From: Mesorhizobium sp. Root552
GTDB taxonomy: Bacteria; Pseudomonadota; Alphaproteobacteria; Rhizobiales; Rhizobiaceae
Assembly: GCF_001427285.1 (NCBI RefSeq)
Contig: NZ_LMFV01000061.1
Location: forward strand, 285,050 to 349,049
Length of the DNA stretch: 64,000 nt
Direction of reading: 5' to 3'
This document shows positions 54,898 to 63,544 of this stretch, one piece after another. The notes beneath the pieces were generated by a model, which was given only the letters and a program-made list of their open reading frames with translations, searched no databases and was not told the DNA's origin. Made by a program: the position numbers and the translations under genes. Each line of letters opens with the position of its first letter. The stretch's first letter is position 1.

Positions 54898-57366
54898 TCA
54901 AGCTGACACGTTCCAGATGTCTTTGGCGTACTGGCGGATGGTGCGGTCGGATGAGAACCAGCCGACGCGCGCCACATTGTGGATCGCTCTTGCGTACCAG
55001 TCGGGACCGTTGCGCCAGACGCCGTCCACCTCGCGCTGGGTCGCGGCATAAGCGTCGAAGTCGGCGGCAACCATGAACCAGTCGGTGTTGTAGAGGTCGT
55101 CCATCAAGGCGCGGTAGCGCTGGGGGTCGTCAGGCGAAAAGACGCCCGAGGCGATGGCGGCCACCGCCTGCCTCAATTCCGGCGACGCGTCGATGACGGA
55201 ATGCGGTGCATAGCCGCTCGCCCGGCGCTCGGCGACCTCATTGGCCTTCAGGCCGAAAATGAAGATGTTGTCGTCGCCGACCCGTTCCTTGATCTCGACG
55301 TTGGCCCCGTCCAGCGTGCCGATGGTCAATGCACCGTTCAAGGCGAACTTCATGTTGCCGGTGCCGGACGCTTCCATTCCGGCGGTCGATATCTGCTCGG
55401 ACAAATCCGCCGCCGGCATCATGATCTCGGCGGTGCTGACATTGTAGTTCGGCACGAACACCATCTTGAGCAGGCCGCGCACCGATGGATCGTGGTTTAT
55501 GACCCGGGCGACGTCATTGATCAGCTTTATGATGAGCTTGGCGTTGTGGTAGCTGGGCGCCGCCTTGCCGCCGAAGAACTTGACCCGCGGCATCCAGTCC
55601 CGCTCCGGATGCGACCTGATCTGGTCGTAGAGCGCGACAGCCTCGATCACGTTGAGAAGCTGGCGCTTGTATTCATGGATACGCTTGATCTGGATGTCGA
55701 AAAGCGCCGACGGATCGACCCTGATGCCGAGGCGTTCGGAAACCAGATTGGCCAGCCGCGCCTTGTTGAGGCGCTTCACGCCGGCGAATTTCTCGCGGAA
55801 AGCCGCATCTTGCGCAAAGCCCTCCAGATCCCGGATCGCTTCGATGTCGTCGAGGAACCGGTCGCCGATCGCCTCGCGCGCAAGGGCAGTCAAATCCGGA
55901 TTGCACTGGATCAGCCAGCGCCGGGGCGTGATGCCGTTGGTCTTGTTGTTGATGCGGTCCGGGTAAAGCCGGTGCAGGTCGGCGAAGACGGTTTCCTTCA
56001 TCAGCTCCGTGTGCAGCGCCGAAACACCGTTGATCGAATGTGAGCCGACGAAGGCCAGGTTGCCCATGCGCACGCGGCGCTCGCCGTTTTCCTGGATCAG
56101 CGAAATCGCCGCGATCTGCTCGCCCGAGAAACGGTTGCTGGCGCGGGCTTCCAGCAAAATCTCGGCATTGATGGCATAGATGATCTGCATATGGCGCGGC
56201 AAAAGCCGCTCGAACAGCGGCACCGGCCAGCTTTCAAGCGCTTCCGGCAAGAGGGTGTGATTGGTGTAGGCGAAGGTGCGCCTGGTGATATCCCAGGCCT
56301 GGTCGAAGTCGATGCCGTGCACATCCATCAAGAGCCGCATCAGTTCAGGCACGGCAACCGCCGGATGGGTGTCATTCAGATGGATCGCGGCCTTGTCCGG
56401 CAACGACTTGAGATCGCCATATTGGCTGAGATGCCGTTGCACGATGTCTTGCAGGGAGGCAGTGGAGAAGAAATACTCCTGCCTCAGCCTGAGTTCCTGC
56501 CCCTCCTTGTGGGAATCGGCCGGATAAAGCACGCGCGACAAGGCATCGGCCTTGTTGCTCTCGGCCAGCGCTCCAATGTGGTCGCCGGCATTGAAGCGGT
56601 CGAGCAGGATCGGGTCGACCGGCATGCCGGCCCAAAGCCTCAATGTATTGACGCGGTTCGCCCGCCAGCCCACCACAGGCGTATCGTAGGCGACGGCCAG
56701 CACATGTTCGGTCGGCTTCCAGACATGACGTTCCAGCCTGCCATCGCGCGAGGTGATGGATTCAACCGAACCGCCGAAGCCGACCTCGAATGAGCGCTCC
56801 CGGCGCTCGAATTCCCAGGGGTTGCCGTGGTCAAGCCAAGTCTCGGGCAGTTCCACCTGCCAGCCGTCCTGAATCTCCTGCCTGAACATGCCGTTTGCGT
56901 AACGAATGCCATAGCCGTGCGCCGGAATGCCGACGCTCGCCATCGATTCCATGAAACATGCCGCAAGGCGGCCGAGCCCGCCATTGCCGAGCGCTGCGTC
57001 CGGCTCCAGCGCCGCGATGACATCAAGATCGACGCCGAGCGACGACAGCGCCGCGCGCATGTTGTCCATCAATCCGAGATTGGAGAAGGCATCCCGCATC
57101 AGGCGCCCGATCAGGAATTCCAGCGACAGGTAGTAGACCCGCTTTTCCTTCTGGTCGTAGGCCTCCTTGGTGCCGCTGATCCAGTGGTCGATGATGCGGT
57201 CACGCACGACCTTGATCGAGGCCGTCAGCCAATCGTGCTGGGTGGCAACCGTGGTGTCCTTGCCCAGCCGATATTTCAGTGCATTCAGCACTTCGCCGGC
57301 CAAAGTGGCCGGGTCGGCGTCAATAGGGAGCGATGCGGGAATTTCGGCTGTCATAACTCGCGTCAT
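54898..57366 (-). CDS. glgP: glycogen/maltodextrin phosphorylase
   Basis: 822 aa from ATG 57366 with GAGAGGTGAT upstream. GT35 motifs include ALGNGGLGRLAACFMESMAS (N-terminal), EASGTGNMKFALNGALTIGT with the PLP lysine, and the C-terminal LDGANVEIKE. It phosphorolyses terminal alpha-1,4 bonds to glucose-1-phosphate, which Pgm converts to glucose-6-phosphate. It is the first gene of the seven-gene operon. The upstream 147-base gap holds the frcA terminator and should contain the promoter. Confidence 0.95.
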   Translation of the reverse strand: MTRVMTAEIPASLPIDADPATLAGEVLNALKYRLGKDTTVATQHDWLTASIKVVRDRIIDHWISGTKEAYDQKEKRVYYLSLEFLIGRLMRDAFSNLGLMDNMRAALSSLGVDLDVIAALEPDAALGNGGLGRLAACFMESMASVGIPAHGYGIRYANGMFRQEIQDGWQVELPETWLDHGNPWEFERRERSFEVGFGGSVESITSRDGRLERHVWKPTEHVLAVAYDTPVVGWRANRVNTLRLWAGMPVDPILLDRFNAGDHIGALAESNKADALSRVLYPADSHKEGQELRLRQEYFFSTASLQDIVQRHLSQYGDLKSLPDKAAIHLNDTHPAVAVPELMRLLMDVHGIDFDQAWDITRRTFAYTNHTLLPEALESWPVPLFERLLPRHMQIIYAINAEILLEARASNRFSGEQIAAISLIQENGERRVRMGNLAFVGSHSINGVSALHTELMKETVFADLHRLYPDRINNKTNGITPRRWLIQCNPDLTALAREAIGDRFLDDIEAIRDLEGFAQDAAFREKFAGVKRLNKARLANLVSERLGIRVDPSALFDIQIKRIHEYKRQLLNVIEAVALYDQIRSHPERDWMPRVKFFGGKAAPSYHNAKLIIKLINDVARVINHDPSVRGLLKMVFVPNYNVSTAEIMMPAADLSEQISTAGMEASGTGNMKFALNGALTIGTLDGANVEIKERVGDDNIFIFGLKANEVAERRASGYAPHSVIDASPELRQAVAAIASGVFSPDDPQRYRALMDDLYNTDWFMVAADFDAYAATQREVDGVWRNGPDWYARAIHNVARVGWFSSDRTIRQYAKDIWNVSA

Positions 57367-57480
57367 ATCACCTCTCGACGCCTGGAGATCGATCCGCCCG
57401 CACCGGTTGTGCTATCGGCTTCTACTCCATCGCCACTATTAATCGGCGCGCGCAATTATTCAATCGATTTAGCCCAGCCA

Positions 57481-57508
57481 AAAATGCAGGTCTTCCACCG
57501 CATTTTTG
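57481..57508 (-). terminator. intrinsic terminator after frcA
   Basis: On the minus strand, AAAAATGC (with GGT) pairs with (ACC and) GCATTTTT, about a 10-bp stem with a short loop and one bulged base. It begins five bases after the frcA stop and ends in a T-run, so it probably separates frcBCA from the glycogen operon. Confidence 0.6.
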
Positions 57509-57513
57509 CGAGA

Positions 57514-58296
57514 TCAAGCCGCCAGCGCAGCCTCCGGCGGCGGCTTTGCGCCTGTCATGAAGGCCACGGCATCGGACATCGTGTATTGTTTCGGATCGAT
57601 CACCGTCAGCCGCCGGCCCAACCTGTGGATGTGGATGCGATCGGCGACTTCGAATACGTGCGGCATGTTGTGCGAGATCAGCACGATCGGCAGCCCGCGC
57701 TTTTTGACGTCGAGGATGAGTTCCAGGACGCGGCGCGATTCCTTGACGCCAAGGGCAGCCGTCGGCTCGTCCATGATGACCACCTTGGACCCGAAGGCGG
57801 CAGCCCGCGCCACGGCCACGCCCTGACGCTGGCCGCCAGACAGCGTTTCCACCGCCTGGCTGATGTTCTGGATCGTCATCAAGCCGAGTTCGGTCAGCTT
57901 TTCACGCGCCCGTTTTTCCATTGCCGGCCGGTCAAGCATTCTGAGCCACTGCCCCATGAAGCCCGGGCGGCGGATTTCGCGGCCAAGGAACATGTTGTCG
58001 GCAATCGAGAGCGCGGGCGACAGCGCCAGGTTCTGGTAGACGGTCTCGATGCCGGCATTGCGCGCTTCCATCGGCGACTTGAACGAAATCGGCTGGCCAT
58101 CCAGCCTGATTTCGCCCTCATCTGGCGTGACTGCGCCGGAAATCGCCTTGATAAGCGAGGATTTTCCCGCGCCGTTGTCACCGATGACCGCGAGGATTTC
58201 ACCGGGGTAGAGATCGAAGTCGGCATTGTCCAATGCGGTCACGCGTCCATAGCGCTTGACCAATCCGCGAGCGGTTAGAATGGGTTCCTGTGCCAT
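57514..58296 (-). CDS. frcA: sugar ABC transporter ATP-binding protein (fructose type)
   Basis: 260 aa from ATG 58296, overlapping the permease stop by one base (TGATG). Walker A is VIGDNGAGKSSLIKAISG, signature LSGGQRQGVAVARA, Walker B VVIMDEPTAALGV, with the switch His in VLISHNMPHV. It has a single ABC domain, unlike the double RbsA/XylG type, and looks like FrcA of Sinorhizobium. It energises uptake with frcC and frcB. The final gene of the operon, with a terminator directly behind it. Confidence 0.88.
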   Translation of the reverse strand: MAQEPILTARGLVKRYGRVTALDNADFDLYPGEILAVIGDNGAGKSSLIKAISGAVTPDEGEIRLDGQPISFKSPMEARNAGIETVYQNLALSPALSIADNMFLGREIRRPGFMGQWLRMLDRPAMEKRAREKLTELGLMTIQNISQAVETLSGGQRQGVAVARAAAFGSKVVIMDEPTAALGVKESRRVLELILDVKKRGLPIVLISHNMPHVFEVADRIHIHRLGRRLTVIDPKQYTMSDAVAFMTGAKPPPEAALAA

Positions 58297-59378
58297 CAGC
58301 CAGCCACCTTCCTGATCCACTGGTCGACCGCGACCGCAACGATGATGAGAACGCCGATCAACAGATAGGTCCATTGCGGATCGGTGCCGATCAGCCTGAG
58401 CGCCAGCGAAAAGACACCGACGATCAACGCGCCGAACAACATACCGAGGATCGATCCGCGCCCGCCGAACAGCGAGATGCCACCGATCACCACGGCGGTA
58501 ATCGATTCGATATTGGCGAACTGGCCTGAAGTCGGCGACACCGAACCGATGCGACCGATCAAGGCCCATCCCGCGAGTGCGCAAATCAGCCCGGCAAGGA
58601 CATAGACGGAAATCAGCATCCTGCCGACATTGACGCCGGAGAGTTCGGCGGCATCCGGGTCGTCGCCGACCGCGTAGACATGACGGCCCCACGCCGTGTG
58701 ATTGAGCACATACCAGAGCAGCACGACGAGCAGCACCATGGCGATGACGCCATAGGTGAAGACGGCATTGCCCAGCCGAAGGTTCTGGCCGAAAAACTGC
58801 AGGATCGGCGCTTGCGTCTCGATATCCTGCGCGCGGATGGTCTCGTTGGCCGAATAGAGGAAATTGGCCGCCAGTACGATCTGCCAGGTGCCGAGGGTAA
58901 CGATGAAAGGCGGTAGCTTCATGCGCGCCACCAGCCATCCGTTGAGGAAGCCGCAGGCCGCGCCCACGGCGAAACCGCAGAGAATGGCAAGCGGCGCAGG
59001 AAGTCCGTAGCGGAAGGTGAATTGTCCCATCACCACCGAAGACAGCACCATTATCGCGCCCACCGACAGGTCGATGCCCGCCGTGAGGATAACGAGGGTC
59101 TGGGCTGCGCCGATGATGCCGACGATCGCCACCTGTTGCAGGATCAGCGTCAGCGAAAAGGCGGAAAAGAACTTGCCGCCGATGACGAATGCGAAAACCA
59201 GAAGCGAAGCGATCAGGACGATAAGAGGGACCGCCGCGGGACTTGAGTGCAGGAAGTGCTGCACCTTTTCGATCCCCGACCGCTCATGCGTGTCGAATCT
59301 GGCGACCGAGGCATCGCTGCCGGTCAGAACCTTTTCGAATTCCTGTGGCTGCGCACGATGCGCCGAAGCGTCAGTCAT
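58296..59378 (-). CDS. frcC: sugar ABC transporter permease (fructose type)
   Basis: 360 aa from ATG 59378, chosen because of SD GGAGGAGG just upstream; further residues to 59432 lack support. The BPD_transp_2 family core has LQQVAIVGIIGAAQTLVILT then AGIDLSVGAI and GLPAPLAILCGFAVGAACGF. The helices continue to the C-terminal VDQWIRK. The RbsC/FrcC-like GIDLS and VIGGISLFGGRGSI motifs are present. It is preceded by a stem-loop in the frcB-frcC gap. Confidence 0.88.
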   Translation of the reverse strand: MTDASAHRAQPQEFEKVLTGSDASVARFDTHERSGIEKVQHFLHSSPAAVPLIVLIASLLVFAFVIGGKFFSAFSLTLILQQVAIVGIIGAAQTLVILTAGIDLSVGAIMVLSSVVMGQFTFRYGLPAPLAILCGFAVGAACGFLNGWLVARMKLPPFIVTLGTWQIVLAANFLYSANETIRAQDIETQAPILQFFGQNLRLGNAVFTYGVIAMVLLVVLLWYVLNHTAWGRHVYAVGDDPDAAELSGVNVGRMLISVYVLAGLICALAGWALIGRIGSVSPTSGQFANIESITAVVIGGISLFGGRGSILGMLFGALIVGVFSLALRLIGTDPQWTYLLIGVLIIVAVAVDQWIRKVAG

Positions 59379-59416
59379 CCGGCCCTCCTCCCTGGAGTTG
59401 CTCCCTACCGACATGC

Positions 59417-59442
59417 GAGAGAGCGGCCTCAACCGCTCTCTC
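59417..59442 (-). promoter_or_regulatory. intercistronic stem-loop after frcB
   Basis: A 10-bp perfect stem GAGAGAGCGG / CCGCTCTCTC with a six-base loop, extendable by ACCG / CGGT (59407-59410, 59443-59446). It lies between the frcB stop (59474) and frcC start (59378), with no T-run. It parallels the stem-loop after the peptide-binding protein gene. Confidence 0.65.
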
Positions 59443-59473
59443 CGGTCGATACTCTGCCTAAGCGTGGGTCACA

Positions 59474-60505
59474 TCAACCCCAGCAGAGTTCTGTGCCCTT
59501 GGCGACGTCGATGGAGTCGACGCCGGCAGCGGGCTTGGCCGTAACCAGGGCCACGCCGGTATCGAAGAACGACTTGCCTTCTGTATTCTTCGGCTTCTCG
59601 CCGGAGTCCGCGAACTTCTTGATCGCCTCGATGCCAAGCGAGGCCATCAGCAGCGGATATTGCTGCGAGGTCGCGCCGATGATGCCGGCCTCGACGTTCT
59701 TCACGCCCGGGCAGCCGCCATCGACGGAAACGATGAGCACGTTCTTTTCCATGCCGACGGCCTTGAGCGCTTCATAGGCACCGGCAGCAGCCGGTTCGTT
59801 GATCGTATGGACGACATTGATCGCCGGATCCTTCTGGAGAAGGTTCTCCATGGCCTTGCGGCCGCCTTCCTCGTTGCCGTTGGTCACGTCGTGGCCGACG
59901 ATGCGGGCATCGTCCTCGTCACCGATCCTGTTGATGTCCTTGGTGTCGATGCCGAAGCCCTTCATGAAGCCCTGGTCGCGCAGCACGTCCACGGTCGGCT
60001 GCGACGGCGTCAGGTCGAGGAAGGCGATCTTGGCATCCTTGGCAGCGTCGCCCAAAGTGGCTGCGGCCCACTTGCCGATCAGTTCGCCGGCGAGAAGATT
60101 GTCCGTCGCAAAGGTTGCATCGGCAGCATCTGCGGGCTCAAGCGGCGTATCCAGCGCGATGACCAGAATGCCGGCGTCGCGCGCCTTCTTCACCGCAGGC
60201 ACGATGCCTGCCGTGTCGGAGGCGGTCAAAAGGATACCCTTTGCGCCATCGGCGATGCAGCTTTCGATCGCAGCGACCTGGCTTTCGCTGTCACCGTCGA
60301 TCTTGCCCGCATAGGATTTGAGATCGACGCCCAACTCCTTCGCCTTGGCCGTCGCGCCTTCCTTCATCTTCACGAAGAAGGGGTTGGTGTCGGTCTTGGT
60401 GATCAGGCAGGCGCTGACGCCGGCTGCCGAGGCAGGCACGGCAAGAGCGACGAGCCCAAACGCAGACGCACAAAACAGTGCAGTCCTGAACGCAGACATT
60501 CTCAT
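59474..60505 (-). CDS. frcB: sugar ABC transporter substrate-binding protein (fructose type)
   Basis: 343 aa from ATG 60505 with SD GGGAGG. A signal peptide (FRTALFCASAFGLVALAVPA then SA) directs export to the periplasm. The periplasmic sugar-binding fold (Peripla_BP_4) has ACLITKTDTNPFFVKMKEGA, GILLTASDTAGIVPAVKKA and NEPAAAGAYEALKAVG. Sequence and operon order match S. meliloti FrcB, which binds fructose, mannose and ribose. Substrate is inferred from that match and the nearby fructokinase-like gene. First gene of frcBCA. Confidence 0.88.
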   Translation of the reverse strand: MRMSAFRTALFCASAFGLVALAVPASAAGVSACLITKTDTNPFFVKMKEGATAKAKELGVDLKSYAGKIDGDSESQVAAIESCIADGAKGILLTASDTAGIVPAVKKARDAGILVIALDTPLEPADAADATFATDNLLAGELIGKWAAATLGDAAKDAKIAFLDLTPSQPTVDVLRDQGFMKGFGIDTKDINRIGDEDDARIVGHDVTNGNEEGGRKAMENLLQKDPAINVVHTINEPAAAGAYEALKAVGMEKNVLIVSVDGGCPGVKNVEAGIIGATSQQYPLLMASLGIEAIKKFADSGEKPKNTEGKSFFDTGVALVTAKPAAGVDSIDVAKGTELCWG

Positions 60506-60617
60506 AAGAAACCTCCCAGAAAATAATGCGGCGCCAGCTCATACCGGTGCCTTGACGCGAGCGCATGCAATGCTTCCCGGCAGCGCCCTCGCACAAAACA
60601 AACACCACGGCTTTACA

Positions 60618-60657
60618 AGAGTCAATAATTAAATCACTCTTATTTATTATTGACTCT
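60618..60657. promoter_or_regulatory. palindromic operator between frcB and the ROK regulator
   Basis: A 12-bp perfect inverted repeat AGAGTCAATAAT (60618-60629) and ATTATTGACTCT (60646-60657) with a 16-base AT-rich spacer. Each arm contains a TTGACT hexamer that faces outward: one toward frcB (minus), one toward the ROK gene (plus), with CATTCT at 60673-60678 seventeen bases on. A repressor bound here could cover the -35 elements of both divergent promoters. The ROK regulator encoded next door is the natural candidate (inference). Confidence 0.65.
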
Positions 60658-60713
60658 GTTGCGTCCATCACACATTCTGGCAAAAGGACGCGAGGGATTG
60701 GCGGAGGAGCTCG

Positions 60714-61940
60714 GTGGAAACCGGCACTGCAAAGCACAGCCCGCCTGAACCGGCCGAAAGCCGATTTCATCGCGGCACAAATCAGAGCGGGATGCGAGAC
60801 CACAACGAGCGGCTCGTGCTGTCGCTCGTGCGCCAGCATGGCAGCCTCGCCAAGTCCGATATTGCCCGCATGACGGGGCTGTCGGCGCAGACGGTTTCGG
60901 TCATCATGCGCGAGCTCGAGGATGACGGCCTGCTTCTGCGGCAGGCGCCCCAGCGCGGCAAAATCGGCCAGCCCTCGATCCCGATGGCGCTCAACCCCGA
61001 CGGCGCCTATTTCATCGGCCTCAAGATCGGACGGCGCAGCGCCGAACTCGTCCTCATCGATTTCCTCGGCAAGGTGCGCGCGGCCGAACAGCTTTCCTAC
61101 CGATACCCGACACCGCGCGAGACGGTGGCTTTCGTGGCATCGGGCATGGCAAAGCTTCGGGGCAGCCTCGACGCCGGCCGGGAAAAGCGCATTGCCGGCC
61201 TTGGCATCGCCATGCCGTTCGAATTGTGGAACTGGGTCGATACCGCCGGTGCGCCGCGCCAGATCATGGACGAGTGGCGTCATCGCGACGTGCGCACCGA
61301 CGTGCAAGCCTTGTGCGATTTCCCCGTCTACCTGCAAAACGACGCCACCTCTGCCTGCGGGGCCGAACTCGTATTCGGCCAGTCGAGCGGCCTGCGCGAC
61401 TTCGTCTATTTCTACATCGGCGCCTTTGCCGGCGGCGGGATCGTGCTGGACGGCCGTCTCTACAGCGGCCCGACCGGCAACGCCGGCGCGCTCGGCTCCA
61501 TGCTGGTTCCCGGCCCCGGCGGAAAACAGGCCCAGCTCATCGACATCGCCTCGGTCGCAGTGCTCGAAAAGGAACTCAATGCCCACGGCATCGAAGCGCC
61601 GCATTTGTGGACCTCGCCGGAAGATTGGGGCGAACTCGGCCCGACGCTCGACGAATGGATCATCCAGGCCGCCGACGCGCTTGCCCACGCCATCATCTCT
61701 GCCACTTCCGTCATCGACTTCGAGGCCGCCGTCATCGACGGCTGGATGCCTGTCTCCGTGCGGGGAAAACTGGTCGATGCGGTTCGCAAGGTGATTGGAA
61801 GCATCGACGCAGAGGGCCTCACCGTCCCCAAGGTCCACGAAGGAACCGTCGGCGTGCACGCCCGCGCCCTCGGCGCCGCCAGCCTGCCCCTGTCGGAACG
61901 ATTTCTCATTCGGCCAACCATGATCGCCGGGGGAACCTGA
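60714..61940 (+). CDS. ROK family transcriptional regulator
   Basis: 408 aa from GTG 60714 with SD GGAGGAG. The N-terminal winged helix (RLVLSLVRQHGSLAKSDIAR then MTGLSAQTVSVIMRELEDD) is followed by the ROK sugar-binding core. This includes GIAMPFELWNW, LQNDATSACGAELVFGQSSG and IGAFAGGGIVLDGRLYSGPT. The usual ROK kinase zinc-binding cysteine cluster is not evident, so it is a regulator rather than a kinase. It is divergent from frcBCA and probably represses it and itself in response to a sugar, as in related rhizobial frc loci. Confidence 0.88.
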   Translation: METGTAKHSPPEPAESRFHRGTNQSGMRDHNERLVLSLVRQHGSLAKSDIARMTGLSAQTVSVIMRELEDDGLLLRQAPQRGKIGQPSIPMALNPDGAYFIGLKIGRRSAELVLIDFLGKVRAAEQLSYRYPTPRETVAFVASGMAKLRGSLDAGREKRIAGLGIAMPFELWNWVDTAGAPRQIMDEWRHRDVRTDVQALCDFPVYLQNDATSACGAELVFGQSSGLRDFVYFYIGAFAGGGIVLDGRLYSGPTGNAGALGSMLVPGPGGKQAQLIDIASVAVLEKELNAHGIEAPHLWTSPEDWGELGPTLDEWIIQAADALAHAIISATSVIDFEAAVIDGWMPVSVRGKLVDAVRKVIGSIDAEGLTVPKVHEGTVGVHARALGAASLPLSERFLIRPTMIAGGT

Positions 61941-61942
61941 AA

Positions 61943-62389
61943 ATGCTGATTGGAATACCGCCCGTGCTCGGGCCGGAGTTGCTGGCCGTGCTGCGCGCCA
62001 TGGGCCATGGCGACGAGATCGCCATCGTCGATGGAAACTATCCGGCGGAACAGGAGGCAACCCGGCTGATCCGCGCCGACGGCCTCGAGATCATCCCGGT
62101 TCTGGACGCCATCCTCGCCGTCCTGCCGGTGGACGATTTCGTGCCGGACGCGCTGTTCCGTTCATCGGTCAAGGGCGACCCCAAGCTGGCCGATCCCGTC
62201 CATGACGAGATGGCGGCGGTCTGCGCCAGGCGTGCGCCGGGCCGCAAGTTGGTTGCGATGCAGGGCGCCGAATTCTACGCCCGCGCCCGCGCCGCGCATG
62301 CAATGGTCGCCACCAGCGAGCCGCGCCTCTACGCCAACATCATCATCCGCAAGGGCGTCATCTATCCGCAGGGGACCGGCAAGGCATGA
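61943..62389 (+). CDS. RbsD/FucU family sugar mutarotase
   Basis: 148 aa from ATG 61943 with SD GGGGGAA, three bases past the ROK gene stop. The start LIGIPPVLGPELLAVLRAMG then HGDEIAIVDGNYPA and C-terminal YANIIIRKGVIYPQG are the RbsD/FucU hallmarks, including the His/Asp pair (GHGDEI..VDGN) and the C-terminal Tyr. Such proteins speed interconversion of pyranose and furanose or alpha and beta sugar anomers. Here it would supply the form used by the kinase downstream. It overlaps that gene by ATGA. Confidence 0.88.
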   Translation: MLIGIPPVLGPELLAVLRAMGHGDEIAIVDGNYPAEQEATRLIRADGLEIIPVLDAILAVLPVDDFVPDALFRSSVKGDPKLADPVHDEMAAVCARRAPGRKLVAMQGAEFYARARAAHAMVATSEPRLYANIIIRKGVIYPQGTGKA

Positions 62390-63309
62390 TCCTGTGCTGC
62401 GGCGAGGCGCTGATCGACATGTTGCCGCGCGAGACGACGCTCGGCGAGCCTGCCTTTGCGCCCTATGCCGGCGGCGCTGTGTTCAACACGGCGATTGCGC
62501 TCGGGCGGCTCGGCGCGCCAGCCGGTTTCTTTTCCGGCCTGTCGTCCGATCTGTTCGGCATCCAGTTGAAGAAGGTGCTCGGCGAGAGCAAGGTCGATTG
62601 CGGCTACGCCCACACCTCCCCTCGCCCGACGACGCTCGCCTTCGTCCATCTCAAGGACGGCCACGCGACCTACGTGTTCTACGACGAGAACACCGCCGGC
62701 CGCATGCTGACGGCGGCGGACCTGCCCAGGCTGGGCGACGAAGTCGAGGCGATGCTGTTCGGGGCCATCAGCCTGATCTCGGAACCAGCCGGGGCGGCTT
62801 ACGAGGAATTCATGCGCCGCGAGCAAAACCGCCGCGTGACCATGCTCGACCCGAATATCCGGCCAAACTTCATCCCGGACCGTGAAAAGCACCAGCGGCG
62901 CATTCGCGCCATGATGGCGATGGCCGACATCGTGAAGGTCTCCGACGAGGATCTCGACTGGTTCGGCGAGCCGGGCTCGCGTGAAGAGGTCGTGCACCGC
63001 TGGCTTGATCGCGGCCCCAAGCTCATCATCGTCACTCATGGCGGCGAAGGCGCTGTCGGCTACACCAAGGCCGGCGCCGTCACCGTGGTTCCCGACAAGG
63101 TGAAGGTGGTCGATACGGTCGGAGCGGGAGACACCTTCAATGGCGGCGTGCTGGCCTCGCTGCATGAGCAGGGCCTTTTGACCAAGACGGCAGTCGCCAA
63201 GCTGTCGCAAGAGGCCGTCCACAAGGCCCTGAGCCTCGGCGCAAAGGCCGCGGCCGTCACCGTCTCGCGCGCCGGCGCCAATCCCCCCTGGCGGCACGAA
63301 ATCGCCTGA
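62386..63309 (+). CDS. frcK: PfkB family sugar kinase (fructokinase type)
   Basis: 307 aa from ATG 62386, overlapping the mutarotase stop by four bases. PfkB signature 1 lies around YAGGAVFNTAIALGRLGAPA and signature 2 at VDTVGAGDTFNGGVLASL, which holds the catalytic Asp. MLDPNIRPNF is also characteristic. It phosphorylates a ketose such as fructose with ATP in the cytoplasm. In S. meliloti frcK is a kinase of the frc locus; here the order is ROK-mutarotase-kinase, divergent from the transporter. Ribokinase activity cannot be excluded. Confidence 0.88.
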   Translation: MILCCGEALIDMLPRETTLGEPAFAPYAGGAVFNTAIALGRLGAPAGFFSGLSSDLFGIQLKKVLGESKVDCGYAHTSPRPTTLAFVHLKDGHATYVFYDENTAGRMLTAADLPRLGDEVEAMLFGAISLISEPAGAAYEEFMRREQNRRVTMLDPNIRPNFIPDREKHQRRIRAMMAMADIVKVSDEDLDWFGEPGSREEVVHRWLDRGPKLIIVTHGGEGAVGYTKAGAVTVVPDKVKVVDTVGAGDTFNGGVLASLHEQGLLTKTAVAKLSQEAVHKALSLGAKAAAVTVSRAGANPPWRHEIA

Positions 63310-63544
63310 GCGGCCGCCGCAAGCCCTTGATCACTTTATGTTTCGGCACTGCAGCATTGAACCAGCTACTTGCCCCCGCTTGTGCGCCAAGCTTGAATTT
63401 GCGGGCCTTTGCGCGCCAAATTCCGCCACATAGCGGTAACATCGGAGAGGCTTGGTCGAATGGAGAGCCGGGCCTGCCGCTTTTCCGGCCCCACCAACTC
63501 TGATACCAGCACGCCAATCTCTGGCTCATACTATTGGAACAGAC

